From Myroides sp. 1354 (GTDB lineage: Bacteria > Bacteroidota > Bacteroidia > Flavobacteriales > Flavobacteriaceae), in assembly GCF_030324495.1 (NCBI RefSeq), contig NZ_JACAGN010000004.1, forward strand, positions 124,001 through 188,000: a DNA stretch of 64,000 nt, read 5' to 3'. The notes beneath the pieces were generated by a model. It had not been told where the DNA came from and ran no database searches. It saw only the letters and a program-made list of their open reading frames with translations. Position 1 is the first letter of the stretch; each line of letters starts with the position of its first letter. Positions 36,252-45,008 of the stretch are shown piece by piece. The position numbers and the translations under genes are program-made.

Positions 36252-36839
36252 ATGTCAATTAAAAAAAATAAAGTATACCGCAGAACACGCTATTTGCTGT
36301 ACAAAGAAACACTTGTTGATTTTAACGAACACCTTTGGGCCTTTATTGGATCTTTTGTTGGATTAGCGACAATCTGTTACTTGCATTACCAAGCCTTTTC
36401 TCAATACGACTTAACTTTGTTGATTGGTTCTTTTGGAGCTAGTTGTGTGCTGATTTATGGAGCAATTGGAAGTCCTTTGGCTCAGCCTAAAAATCTGTTT
36501 TTTGGCCATCTTATTTCAGCTGTAATAGGAGTAAGCGTTTATAAACTCTTGGGAGACTATATTTGGATTGCAGCACCTTTAGCGGTTTCTTTGTCCATCA
36601 TTGGAATGCAAATGGCAAAATCTCTACACCCTCCTGGAGGAGCGACCGCCTTGATTGCCGTAACAGGAGGAAGTAGTATCACCAATCTCGGATACACCTA
36701 TGTCTTATCTCCTGTATTAACGGGAGTTACTATCTTGTTTATAGCTGCCTTACTCTTCAATAATATTCCGCATAAACGACAATATCCTGTAAAATCGTTT
36801 ATTCTATTACATCGTATAAAAAGGCGAAAAAAGAGGTGA
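36252..36839 (+). CDS. HPP family membrane protein
   Basis: A 195-residue protein with about four hydrophobic segments. The family signature HPPGGATAL is present at about residue 122, preceded by QMAKSL. HPP proteins are integral membrane proteins; some plastid and bacterial members transport nitrite. Transcribed alone; a tandem repeat and then a terminator follow. Confidence 0.87.
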   Translation: MSIKKNKVYRRTRYLLYKETLVDFNEHLWAFIGSFVGLATICYLHYQAFSQYDLTLLIGSFGASCVLIYGAIGSPLAQPKNLFFGHLISAVIGVSVYKLLGDYIWIAAPLAVSLSIIGMQMAKSLHPPGGATALIAVTGGSSITNLGYTYVLSPVLTGVTILFIAALLFNNIPHKRQYPVKSFILLHRIKRRKKR

Positions 36840-36884
36840 TTTCTTTTTACAATCAACATTTAATACGATTCAAAGCAATCGAAT

Positions 36885-36941
36885 ACTTGTTGACAATTGT
36901 ACTTGTTGACAATTGTACTTGTTGACAATTGTACTTGTTGA
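36885..36941. repeat. 16-bp tandem repeat, 3.5 copies
   Basis: The unit acttgttgacaattgt occurs three times without change (36885-36900, 36901-36916, 36917-36932), followed by a partial fourth copy. Each unit contains the palindrome ACAATTGT. It lies 45 bp after the HPP gene stop. It is too short-unit and spacer-free to be a CRISPR array. Confidence 0.85.
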
Positions 36942-36977
36942 ATCAAGTGATGCTGTACAATTTTGTGATGAAATAAA

Positions 36978-37007
36978 AAACCTGAGTTAAAAAATTAACT
37001 CAGGTTT
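36978..37007. terminator. bidirectional terminator
   Basis: Perfect 13-bp inverted repeat (36978-36990 and 36995-37007) with a 4-base loop, between the convergent HPP gene and the small secreted-protein gene at 37024. Confidence 0.75.
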
Positions 37008-37023
37008 CAAATAACTTAATCTA

Positions 37024-37353
37024 TTAATTTATTCCTTCACAATCTCTCAAAACTTTGATAGTACCTGTTTCACAATACTCTCTTTGTTTATCTGCAATTC
37101 CTCTTTGAGTATAAGCAGTAACAATGATGCTAACCACATCATCGTGGTCCCAAGGGTCTTTTGGATTTCCATTTTCATCACAACTATAAACAATACCAAT
37201 CCAACATTCGCGTACAGGATTAAACATTGTAGTCGCATCAACTTGCACATATCCTTGTTTTTTAAATGCTGCAAAAGTAGAGTTAGTATCCACTGATTGA
37301 GCGAAAACTCCAACTGAAAGCAAAAAGGCTCCCATTAACATTAATTTTTTCAT
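37024..37353 (-). CDS. small secreted protein with several cysteines
   Basis: A 109-residue protein with a signal peptide (MKKLMLMGAFLLSVGVFAQ). The signal peptide is nearly the same as in the family-2 protein at 54794 (MKKLLLMVAFMLSIGVFAQ-like). The mature part has four Cys (RECWIG, YSCDEN, EYCETG, RDCEGIN) but otherwise no clear similarity to families 1 or 2. The ATG at 37353 is chosen over a TTG two codons upstream. Function unknown. Confidence 0.7.
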   Translation of the reverse strand: MKKLMLMGAFLLSVGVFAQSVDTNSTFAAFKKQGYVQVDATTMFNPVRECWIGIVYSCDENGNPKDPWDHDDVVSIIVTAYTQRGIADKQREYCETGTIKVLRDCEGIN

Positions 37354-38017
37354 AATCAATAATTTAAATCTGGTTTCTGTTAAAATAACAAACTTCGATT
37401 AAGAATAGAAATAAAACTCTGGTTATTAACAAATTATGAAGTTTAACTGTATAAATTTAAATTTCTCATCGAGATTTGAAGGATAGAAATTCCTTAAAAA
37501 GAGGAACTAAATATCCTCCATAGCTCAATTCTTTTAATCCTAATACCTCAACTGAAAGTAAAGAGCAGACCTTTGATTTGAGCCAAAGTCTTTTTAGCTG
37601 CATTTTTTCTGTAAAAAACAACAGATACAAAAAACAGGTTTTCAAACATACATTTACTTTTTTAACCAATCAAAGGTTTAAATACCAATTAATTAACCTC
37701 GATAGTAAAAAAATAAATCCATTCTTTTTTACCTCATCAACTCGTATATGATAGTTTGACTTTAAGTTTTTACTAATTGTATAGCTGGTTTTTTACGTTC
37801 TTCCTCTCTTTGTATCATCATTAACTAATGAATGCCTTGTAGTGCTTGTCATCGACAATTTAATCGCCCATCATCAAGGAAATAGTAAACATGATGATTT
37901 AGCCTAAATAGCGAACTCGTTCTATTCTGAAAAAAGCAATCCAAGATACACGTGATGGTTCTCTACTAGGTAAATCGAAAATACGATGTAATTAATTAAT
38001 AATTTAAATACTAAAAG
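37354..38017. other. 664-bp region without a firm gene
   Basis: Contains only a candidate 45-codon ORF on the minus strand (37466-37603) with a double-glycine-leader-like ending. The rest, 37680-38017, shows no feature I can support. Confidence 0.5.
37466..37603 (-). CDS. possible double-glycine leader peptide
   Basis: A 45-residue ORF beginning MQLKRLWLKSK, with LLSVEVLGLKELSYGG and then a 15-residue tail (YLVPLFKEFLSFKSR). The spacing of hydrophobic residues before GG resembles Bacteroidota RiPP/bacteriocin leader peptides. There is no modification or export gene beside it, and it may be chance; the ORF can also be extended upstream to 37669. Confidence 0.25.
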   Translation of the reverse strand: MQLKRLWLKSKVCSLLSVEVLGLKELSYGGYLVPLFKEFLSFKSR

Positions 38018-39250
38018 ATGAAGAAAATTCTATTTTATGCTTGTTTCTTAACTATTGCTTATACTGCTAAAGCTCAGGTTGGGATTGGAACACCAGACCC
38101 TAAGAGTTCGGCCATGCTAGACGTTGATGCTACAGATAAAGGTGTTTTAATACCTCGAATTACTTTGACTAGTTTAACGGCCTTTTCACCAGTGGTTGGG
38201 GAAGAAGTAGATGGATTACTCGTTTACAATGTGGGCAGTGCCCTGCCTCAAGGATTCTATTTTTGGAAGGATCAAAAGTGGAATCAAGTGGTTGATCAGC
38301 TTAACCTAGAAGAATCTATAACAAACATTGTTACGGGTGATATGGGGGAACTGAAAAGAATAGCGGATTATCTTGTACCCACTAATCCCAAGAGTGCTGA
38401 TAAAACACTTGATCATGCGGTCCTTATTTTTGATCCCTCCAACAACAAAATTGCGATGGTAGAGTATGATACGATCGCTGGGGAATATAAACCTGTAGAA
38501 ATCTCATTCGATGATCTTGTTTCTGCAGCAGAAACTCCAACAACAATTAAAAGAGCAAAGGTTACTACAAACGGACAACTTGATTTCCAAGATACGGAAG
38601 TCGTTCTTCCTGCTAATACCAAAAAGGGAGAAATATACTACCAATATGCGGGAGAAAATGGACGTGTTGATTATTTGAATCTTACAGCAGATATCCTTAA
38701 TGTCTTTCAAGAAAATGATACGATCATCAACGAAATTATCAAAATAGTCAATAAAGATGGAGGCAATGTTTACTTTACCAATGTAGAAATTCCAGCAGAA
38801 AATATTCCTGCAAATAGCCTATATCAAGTAGATTTAGCTACAAATGAGAAGAAAATCATTGATATATCAGCCAATATTCAAAACTTCTTTGAAGATAACA
38901 TGGAATATATTAAGCAAGAAATTGGGGATAAAGTAACGAATAATATCTCAGTGAATACTGGAAATAAAATTGATGGAGATGATGTTTATTTGTTTAAAAA
39001 TAATGCAAGCTTTTCAAATGCAGGAGCAAAGATTGATGAAGTTCAAATTTCATTACCTCCAAATACCACAGCAATTGATCGCATCGTATCAGTAAAACTC
39101 TTTAAGGATAAGAAAATTATTTCATCTTCTGTTACAGGTGTTACCATAACGGGATCGAAAATAAACTTTTACATGGGGGAAGGCTCTATGTATTATCGCC
39201 AAGCAGCAGGAACAAACTACGAAGTTATGGTTGAATTTACTGCTAGATAG
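38018..39250 (+). CDS. secreted surface protein with GIGT N-terminal motif
   Basis: A 410-residue exported protein with a signal peptide (MKKILFYACFLTIAYTAKAQ). The segment VGIGTPDPKSSAMLDVDAT, then GVLIPRITL and GLLVYN, is a motif found at the mature N-terminus of many Bacteroidota surface proteins. The centre is helical with repeated ENIPANSLYQVDL-like stretches and the C-terminus is beta-rich. It has no T9SS C-terminal domain that I can see. It precedes the T9SS triad at 39532-43761. Probable adhesin or appendage component; function unknown. Confidence 0.7.
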   Translation: MKKILFYACFLTIAYTAKAQVGIGTPDPKSSAMLDVDATDKGVLIPRITLTSLTAFSPVVGEEVDGLLVYNVGSALPQGFYFWKDQKWNQVVDQLNLEESITNIVTGDMGELKRIADYLVPTNPKSADKTLDHAVLIFDPSNNKIAMVEYDTIAGEYKPVEISFDDLVSAAETPTTIKRAKVTTNGQLDFQDTEVVLPANTKKGEIYYQYAGENGRVDYLNLTADILNVFQENDTIINEIIKIVNKDGGNVYFTNVEIPAENIPANSLYQVDLATNEKKIIDISANIQNFFEDNMEYIKQEIGDKVTNNISVNTGNKIDGDDVYLFKNNASFSNAGAKIDEVQISLPPNTTAIDRIVSVKLFKDKKIISSSVTGVTITGSKINFYMGEGSMYYRQAAGTNYEVMVEFTAR

Positions 39251-39264
39251 ATAGGATTTTTCAA

Positions 39265-39294
39265 ATGTAGGAGAAGAATCTTCTCCTACATCAT
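39265..39294 (+). terminator. intrinsic terminator
   Basis: Perfect 12-bp inverted repeat (39265-39276 and 39280-39291) with a 3-base loop, 14 bp after the stop of the surface-protein gene. Confidence 0.75.
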
Positions 39295-39531
39295 TTATTT
39301 CATATCCCAAAAAAGAAGCATCTGTTTAACTGTATTAAAATACACTTGATTTAATCCGAAACAAAGCTTTTTTTACTACCTAATTTGTTTAGCTAGTATC
39401 TAGATACAATTTAAACGAAAAACTAAAAAAACTACTGAACAAAATGAGTTTTAAGTACCAGTAAAAAAGAGGAAGAACTGTTGTTATTCAACCCGTTATT
39501 TGAGCTCATTCTATGAAAAATAAAATACCAA

Positions 39532-40845
39532 ATGAAAAAGAACTACTTTTTTACTATCGTTATTTTGGGTTATCTCATCTTACTGAGCGATATAACGAAG
39601 GCACAAGATCCTATTTTTCTAAACGGAGGCATCTTATATATTAATAAACAAACCCTTTTGAGTTCCTATCTTCCATTTGTCAACACAGATCGTGGATTTT
39701 TAATCAATGATGGCGAAATCCATTACCACAATACAACAACCAATGAAGGTATCTTTAGCTTTACCAAGCGATTATCGGCTGGTAAAGTCTCTTTTTTCCA
39801 AAACGATTCAAATCCTCAATTGATCCGAGGCAATCGTACATTTGAATTGAATCAGGTGCACTTTAAAAGCGATCAACCGCAAGTCTCTTTTTTTGATCTA
39901 AAAGCCAATCTTGATATAGAAGGAGAACTTGATTTTGTAAAGGGAATTATTAAAGTCGATTCTACACAGAATGAAACTACTAAAGTTTCAAAGGGGATGA
40001 TCACTTTTTTAGAAACAGCTACGCATAAAAACGCTAGTAATTGGAGTCACATTGAAGGAGAAGTGGAAAAAAAAGGAGGGAGGGAATTTACTTTCCCAAT
40101 AGGAGACAAAGGAGTATTAAGACCTGTAAAGATTAGCGCTACTGGAGATGTACAAAACAGCTATCAAGCCAAATACAAGTTGGACGATACAACTTTTTTT
40201 GAAACACATACAGTCAAAGCAGGTATAATTGACCAAATCAATACTCGTGAGTATTGGACTGTAATCAAAGGGCAAAATAATTCCGAGAAGCAAATCAAAT
40301 TGACACTGAGCTGGCAAGAAGACTACACACCAATATCTTTAATTAAAAACCCAGAAAAAGACTTACATATAGTCCGTTGGGATGAGCAACAACAGCTATG
40401 GGTGGATGAAGGAGGCGTAGTAGACCTATCCAGCAAAGAAGTAACGACAATTGCACCAGTCAAAGGCTACGGTTATTTCACACTAGCAACAGTGAAAAAG
40501 AACTGGATGTTGGACGGCGACCTAGTGATTTACAATCTTGTAACTCCTAATGGGGATGGTAAAAATGATTATTTTATCATAGCGAACATCAATCAATATC
40601 CCAATAATAGAGTAGAAGTTTATAATCGATGGGGCGTACGTGTATATGAAACGACCAACTATGACTCAAAGGGAGATGGAAGTGAAAATGTATTTAGGGG
40701 CTATGCAAAAGGAAAAAATGCAATAGATCAAAGTCAACAACTACCCAGCGGTACTTACTATTATGTAATTACCTATGAATACAAAGATGAGAAGGGGAGT
40801 CGCATGATTAAGAAAGCGGCTAATTTACATTTAGAGACCAACTAA
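39532..40845 (+). CDS. T9SS type B cargo protein (gliding-motility-associated C-terminal domain)
   Basis: A 437-residue secreted protein with a signal peptide (about 1-25). The last 90 residues form the type B sorting domain: LVTPNGDGKNDYF, VEVYNRWGVRVYET, LPSGTYYYVITYEY and a basic C-terminal end. This domain directs export by the type IX secretion system. The body is beta-rich and not recognised. It heads a triad with a PorP/SprF protein 11 bp downstream and an OmpA-like protein, a common arrangement in which the partner helps surface attachment. Confidence 0.9.
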   Translation: MKKNYFFTIVILGYLILLSDITKAQDPIFLNGGILYINKQTLLSSYLPFVNTDRGFLINDGEIHYHNTTTNEGIFSFTKRLSAGKVSFFQNDSNPQLIRGNRTFELNQVHFKSDQPQVSFFDLKANLDIEGELDFVKGIIKVDSTQNETTKVSKGMITFLETATHKNASNWSHIEGEVEKKGGREFTFPIGDKGVLRPVKISATGDVQNSYQAKYKLDDTTFFETHTVKAGIIDQINTREYWTVIKGQNNSEKQIKLTLSWQEDYTPISLIKNPEKDLHIVRWDEQQQLWVDEGGVVDLSSKEVTTIAPVKGYGYFTLATVKKNWMLDGDLVIYNLVTPNGDGKNDYFIIANINQYPNNRVEVYNRWGVRVYETTNYDSKGDGSENVFRGYAKGKNAIDQSQQLPSGTYYYVITYEYKDEKGSRMIKKAANLHLETN

Positions 40846-40856
40846 ATCGAACGCAA

Positions 40857-41789
40857 ATGAAACGAAATAACACAATTAAAACGTTTTTACTTGGAAGTTT
40901 ACTGTTGCTGAATATACCGCAAAGTTATGGACAACAAGATCCTCAATATACCCAATATATGTACAACCATACGCTCATTAATCCCGCTTATGCTGGAAGC
41001 CAAGAAGGATTACATTTCTTTGGTTCTTATCGCACACAATGGGTGGGATTAGAAGGAGCTCCTAAAACAGCTATGTTGTCCGTTCATACTCCATTGGGAA
41101 ATTCTGGTTTAGGACTTGGGGTAAATTTCACAAATGACCGACTAGGTGTTATGGATGAAAATACCTTATCTGTTGATTTGTCTTATGCCATCGATTTAAA
41201 TTACCAATACAAATTGGCTTTTGGATTAAAAGGTTCTGGAAATTTACTCGATGTAGCCTATAGCAAACTACACATTTACAATCCAACCGACCCTATAATA
41301 GCAGAAGATATCAAGAATGAGTTTACCCCTAATGTAGGGGCAGGATTATTTTTGTATTCAGACAAAGCTTATGTTGGTTTATCTGTTCCTCACCTTTTAA
41401 ATCAATCTCGCTATGAGGATAATGAGGTCAAAGTACTTCATCAGAAGATGCATTTGTATTTATCGGGCGGATATATCTTTGATCTAAGTCCGTCCATTCA
41501 ATTCAAACCCGCTACTTTACTAAAAATAGAATTAGGTTCTCCACTGCAAATGGATGTTACTGCCAATGTTATGTTTATTAAAAAATTCACACTTGGCGTA
41601 GCTTACCGATGGGATGCCTCGGTTAGTGGTCTTGCGGGATTCCAAATTAACGATACACTTTTTATCGGATATAGTTATGATGCAGAAACGAGTAAACTAG
41701 CCCGATACAATTCGGGCTCACACGAAATTTTTATGCGTTTCAGCTTATTTAATGGATTCAAACGCGTGGCCACTCCGAGGTTCTTTTAA
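40857..41789 (+). CDS. PorP/SprF family type IX secretion membrane protein
   Basis: A 310-residue outer-membrane beta-barrel protein. After the signal peptide come the family hallmarks QDPQYTQYMYNHTLINPAYA and GSYRTQWVGLEGAPKTA, and it ends in a membrane-strand pattern. SprF of Flavobacterium helps secrete the adhesin SprB; paralogues typically pair with neighbouring type B cargo, here the protein at 39532. The stop lies 10 bp before the ATG of the OmpA-like gene. Confidence 0.93.
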   Translation: MKRNNTIKTFLLGSLLLLNIPQSYGQQDPQYTQYMYNHTLINPAYAGSQEGLHFFGSYRTQWVGLEGAPKTAMLSVHTPLGNSGLGLGVNFTNDRLGVMDENTLSVDLSYAIDLNYQYKLAFGLKGSGNLLDVAYSKLHIYNPTDPIIAEDIKNEFTPNVGAGLFLYSDKAYVGLSVPHLLNQSRYEDNEVKVLHQKMHLYLSGGYIFDLSPSIQFKPATLLKIELGSPLQMDVTANVMFIKKFTLGVAYRWDASVSGLAGFQINDTLFIGYSYDAETSKLARYNSGSHEIFMRFSLFNGFKRVATPRFF

Positions 41790-41799
41790 AATAAAACGT

Positions 41800-43761
41800 A
41801 TGAAAACACAACTAATACAACTCAGTCTCTTTTTTTGGATGCTGAGTTTTGGAACCTCAGGATATAGTCAATTAAAAAAGGAAAAACAAGCCATTCAACG
41901 TTTTGATCGCATGGCCTATGTCGATGCCATTCAACTCTACGAGCAAATTGCTGCAAAGGGCTATATCAATCCCTTAGTATTACAAAATCTAGCCGATGCT
42001 TATTACTTTAACAGTAGATTTGAAGAAGCGAATAAATGGTATACCTTATTATTCGAAGGAGAATACAACAACAAAAACACAACAAAATTACCTTCAGAAT
42101 ATTATTATCGCTATGCTCAAACATTAAAATCAATGGGGGACTATCAAAAGTCACAACGGTTAATGCTTCAATTTACAACACTTGAACAAGAAGATTCTCG
42201 TTCTCTTTTATATCAAAAGAATAGAGACTATCTAACAGTTATTGAACAACAATCGGGACAATATGATATACAATCACTCGACATTAATAGCGCTTATTCC
42301 GATTATGGAGGAACCTTACTAGGTAATAACTTTGTATTTACTTCTGCCAGAGCTACTGCTTTTCAAAAAGAAAAGAACCTCGACAAGAGAACACGAGAAA
42401 CGTTTACGAGCTTATATCGTTCCACTTTAGACACTTTAGGTTTTAGTGCCGCTGTTTTATTTGCTCCTGAGATCAATGCTCAAATTCACGACGCAACCCC
42501 TGTTTTTACCCAAGATGGAAATACGATGTACTTTACTCGTAATAATTCCAAAGCTAATGGGCAGAGCAAACAAAATAAATCACAGACGGCTGTACTTAAA
42601 TTATACAAAGCCATCAAACAACCAGATGGATCTTGGGGACAGGTAACGGCACTGCCTTTTAATTCAGATTATTTTAATACTGGTCACCCCGCGTTAACAC
42701 CTGATAATAAATGGTTGTACTTTGTATCTGATCGCAAAGGAACACACGGTCAAGCAGATTTATTTCGCGTAGGATGCTATGAAAATGAAACCTATGGACC
42801 TGTGGAAAATTTAGGACCAACTATTAATACGGCAGGAAAGGAGAGCTTTCCATTTATCTCTACTGATTATTATTTGTATTTTTCTTCGGATGGTCATCCT
42901 GGACTTGGAGGATTGGATGTGTTTAGAACCAAAATTTATCCTGATGGTCATTTTGGTCCGGTGATCAATATGTCTACGCCCATTAATAGTGAAAGGGATG
43001 ACTTTGCCTTTTACTTTGATCCAAAAGAGAACAAAGGGTTTATCAGCTCCAATCGAAAAGGAGGCAAAGGGTCAGATGATATCTATTTCTTTAGTAAAAA
43101 ACCGAATAAACAATACATTGAAGGAAAAATATACGATAAAGAAACCAAAGAAGCTTTAGTCGATGCTTCAGTCATTATCTATGATGCCCGTTATCAAAAA
43201 ACGGATACCTTATACACAAATTGTCATGGGCATTATCGTTCTACTCCCTTAGATCACGATTATAAATACCGCATCAAAGTTGAGAAAGCATACTATAATA
43301 CGGTTGAAATCGCATTAAACGTCAATAAAGAACCAGGAATTAAAATCGTCAATATTGGTTTAGCCCCAACAAAGCGTGCACTACAACTCAACGACGATTT
43401 GGCCCAACGTTTGCAACTTGAACCGATTTACTTTGATTTTGATGAATCTTATATTCGATACGATGCGACTGTGGAATTGATGAAAATTGTAGCAATAATG
43501 AAAGAATATCCTACTATGAAAATAGATGTGCGTTCCCATACGGATAGTCAAGGGGAGGACACCTATAATTTAATGCTCTCAGATCGCAGAGCAAAAGCTA
43601 CAATCAAATGGATCGTCAAACAGGGAATTGATCCTGCACGATTAACCGGTAGAGGATATGGAGAAACACAGCTAAAAAACAAATGCGCCAACGGAGTACC
43701 ATGTAATGATATGGAACATCAATCTAATAGACGCAGTGATTTTATTATTCAAACTTTATAA
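41800..43761 (+). CDS. OmpA family protein with TPR, PD40 and CarboxypepD-like domains
   Basis: A 653-residue envelope protein. After a signal peptide (residues 1-24) come TPR-like helices (about 25-165), PD40/WD40-like repeats (about 190-440, with TPDNKWLYFVSDR and TDYYLYFSSDGHPGLGGLDV), a carboxypeptidase-regulatory-like beta domain (about 445-530) and a C-terminal OmpA peptidoglycan-binding domain (YFDFDESYIRYDA, RSHTDSQGEDTYNLMLSDRR). It completes the cargo-PorP-OmpA triad. The ATG at 41800 is chosen because the signal peptide starts there. Confidence 0.93.
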   Translation: MKTQLIQLSLFFWMLSFGTSGYSQLKKEKQAIQRFDRMAYVDAIQLYEQIAAKGYINPLVLQNLADAYYFNSRFEEANKWYTLLFEGEYNNKNTTKLPSEYYYRYAQTLKSMGDYQKSQRLMLQFTTLEQEDSRSLLYQKNRDYLTVIEQQSGQYDIQSLDINSAYSDYGGTLLGNNFVFTSARATAFQKEKNLDKRTRETFTSLYRSTLDTLGFSAAVLFAPEINAQIHDATPVFTQDGNTMYFTRNNSKANGQSKQNKSQTAVLKLYKAIKQPDGSWGQVTALPFNSDYFNTGHPALTPDNKWLYFVSDRKGTHGQADLFRVGCYENETYGPVENLGPTINTAGKESFPFISTDYYLYFSSDGHPGLGGLDVFRTKIYPDGHFGPVINMSTPINSERDDFAFYFDPKENKGFISSNRKGGKGSDDIYFFSKKPNKQYIEGKIYDKETKEALVDASVIIYDARYQKTDTLYTNCHGHYRSTPLDHDYKYRIKVEKAYYNTVEIALNVNKEPGIKIVNIGLAPTKRALQLNDDLAQRLQLEPIYFDFDESYIRYDATVELMKIVAIMKEYPTMKIDVRSHTDSQGEDTYNLMLSDRRAKATIKWIVKQGIDPARLTGRGYGETQLKNKCANGVPCNDMEHQSNRRSDFIIQTL

Positions 43762-43790
43762 CACCTATTTAGTTTTAGATTGTAATTAAA

Positions 43791-43836
43791 AAAGGGAATA
43801 CGACTACTTTTCTTTGGTAGTTGTACTCCCTTTTCT
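43791..43836. terminator. bidirectional terminator
   Basis: Seventeen-base arms with two mismatches and a 9-base loop between the triad and the convergent regulator gene, ending in a T-rich tract. Confidence 0.65.
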
Positions 43837-43865
43837 TATTTATTAAAAAAATAAATCTGCCTTAC

Positions 43866-44996
43866 CTAAAAAGGAGTTTTAACTGCAGGTATCCAATTAT
43901 TTTTTCCATAATATTGATTTTCTGTCCTTTTAAAACTTTCATAGCTCGTAAAACCACTGGCTAGAATAATCTCAACTTCTTCCTGTTTTGATTCATCAAA
44001 AGAAGCTTTGAGTTCTAAATACTCATTAAATCGACATCGATTGATAAACTGAGAAAAATTCATTTTATACGTTGTATTGATAAAAGACGACAAATAAGTT
44101 CTATTTGTCATTAAATCAGATAAAAGATCGGTAATTTTTAGTTGAGGGTTTAAATACGGTTTTTGAGTCTTGATATAATTTTCAAAATTCACCTTATCAA
44201 TCGAACTTCCTTTTTTATTCTCTTCTTTCTTATTATCCTCTACAATATCTTCATAAACTAGGGCAAAGTTTTGACTAAAAATATTGTAACACAGACTAAT
44301 GCTAAAGAACATAAATAGAAAATTTGGAATAAGCTGTCCAAACATTAAACTGTGTTTGATATCTGGAATCATATAAAATAGAATAGGACCAGGATACAAT
44401 AAAAAAACAATAATAAAAATAGTATACAACCATCTCAGTGAATTTTGACTTTCATCTGAGGAGTAATCACTAATAGTTCTTCTATATCGTATGAGTCTAT
44501 AAAGAGCAAAAGCCAAGTAAAATGTATTGAAAACAATCCTAGCTAGAATTCTTCCATTATCAAAAAACAACACGTTTTTAATAGTATCTTCTCCAAGCAG
44601 CGTTGTAGTAGGAGGTAAGATAAATTCCGAATAGATCAGATAAAAAATCCCTACAGCAAAGCATATCAGGTAATGATAGTAGTTAAACGATTCATCTTTC
44701 TTTAGCCTAGACAATTTGAATACGATGTGATAAAACAGCACTGGAATCAGTAAAACCGTTTGAAAATTTAAGGCTTTAAACCACCAATATAAGGGCAGAT
44801 CAAACACGTAAAATAAAATAGTTACATTGTATACTATGCTAATAAAATAAAAGATAAGCAGTACAATAGACAATCTTTTGGTAAAGTAATCCAAGGGAGT
44901 ATATAAGAGCTTCAAAGCAATCAAAACCAAGCAAAATAAGGCCGAAAAAATTGAAGCTGAAAAGGATACAACTAAAAATAAGTATTCAAAATCCAT
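43866..44996 (-). CDS. membrane-tethered AraC-type HTH regulator
   Basis: A 376-residue protein with about seven hydrophobic helices in the first 240 residues and a cytoplasmic C-terminal helix-turn-helix (about 285-350: PYLNPQLKITDLLSDLMTNR, TYLSSFINTTYKMNFSQFIN). AraC-type DNA binding directly fused to a membrane domain suggests signal sensing in the membrane. It is 12 bp from a paralogue of the same layout, so the two probably form an operon. Confidence 0.8.
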   Translation of the reverse strand: MDFEYLFLVVSFSASIFSALFCLVLIALKLLYTPLDYFTKRLSIVLLIFYFISIVYNVTILFYVFDLPLYWWFKALNFQTVLLIPVLFYHIVFKLSRLKKDESFNYYHYLICFAVGIFYLIYSEFILPPTTTLLGEDTIKNVLFFDNGRILARIVFNTFYLAFALYRLIRYRRTISDYSSDESQNSLRWLYTIFIIVFLLYPGPILFYMIPDIKHSLMFGQLIPNFLFMFFSISLCYNIFSQNFALVYEDIVEDNKKEENKKGSSIDKVNFENYIKTQKPYLNPQLKITDLLSDLMTNRTYLSSFINTTYKMNFSQFINRCRFNEYLELKASFDESKQEEVEIILASGFTSYESFKRTENQYYGKNNWIPAVKTPF

Positions 44997-45008
44997 AGTT
45001 TTACAGGT

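Noticed and set aside
36885-36941. CRISPR array
   Set aside because: The repeat units are directly adjacent with no spacers and are only 16 bp.
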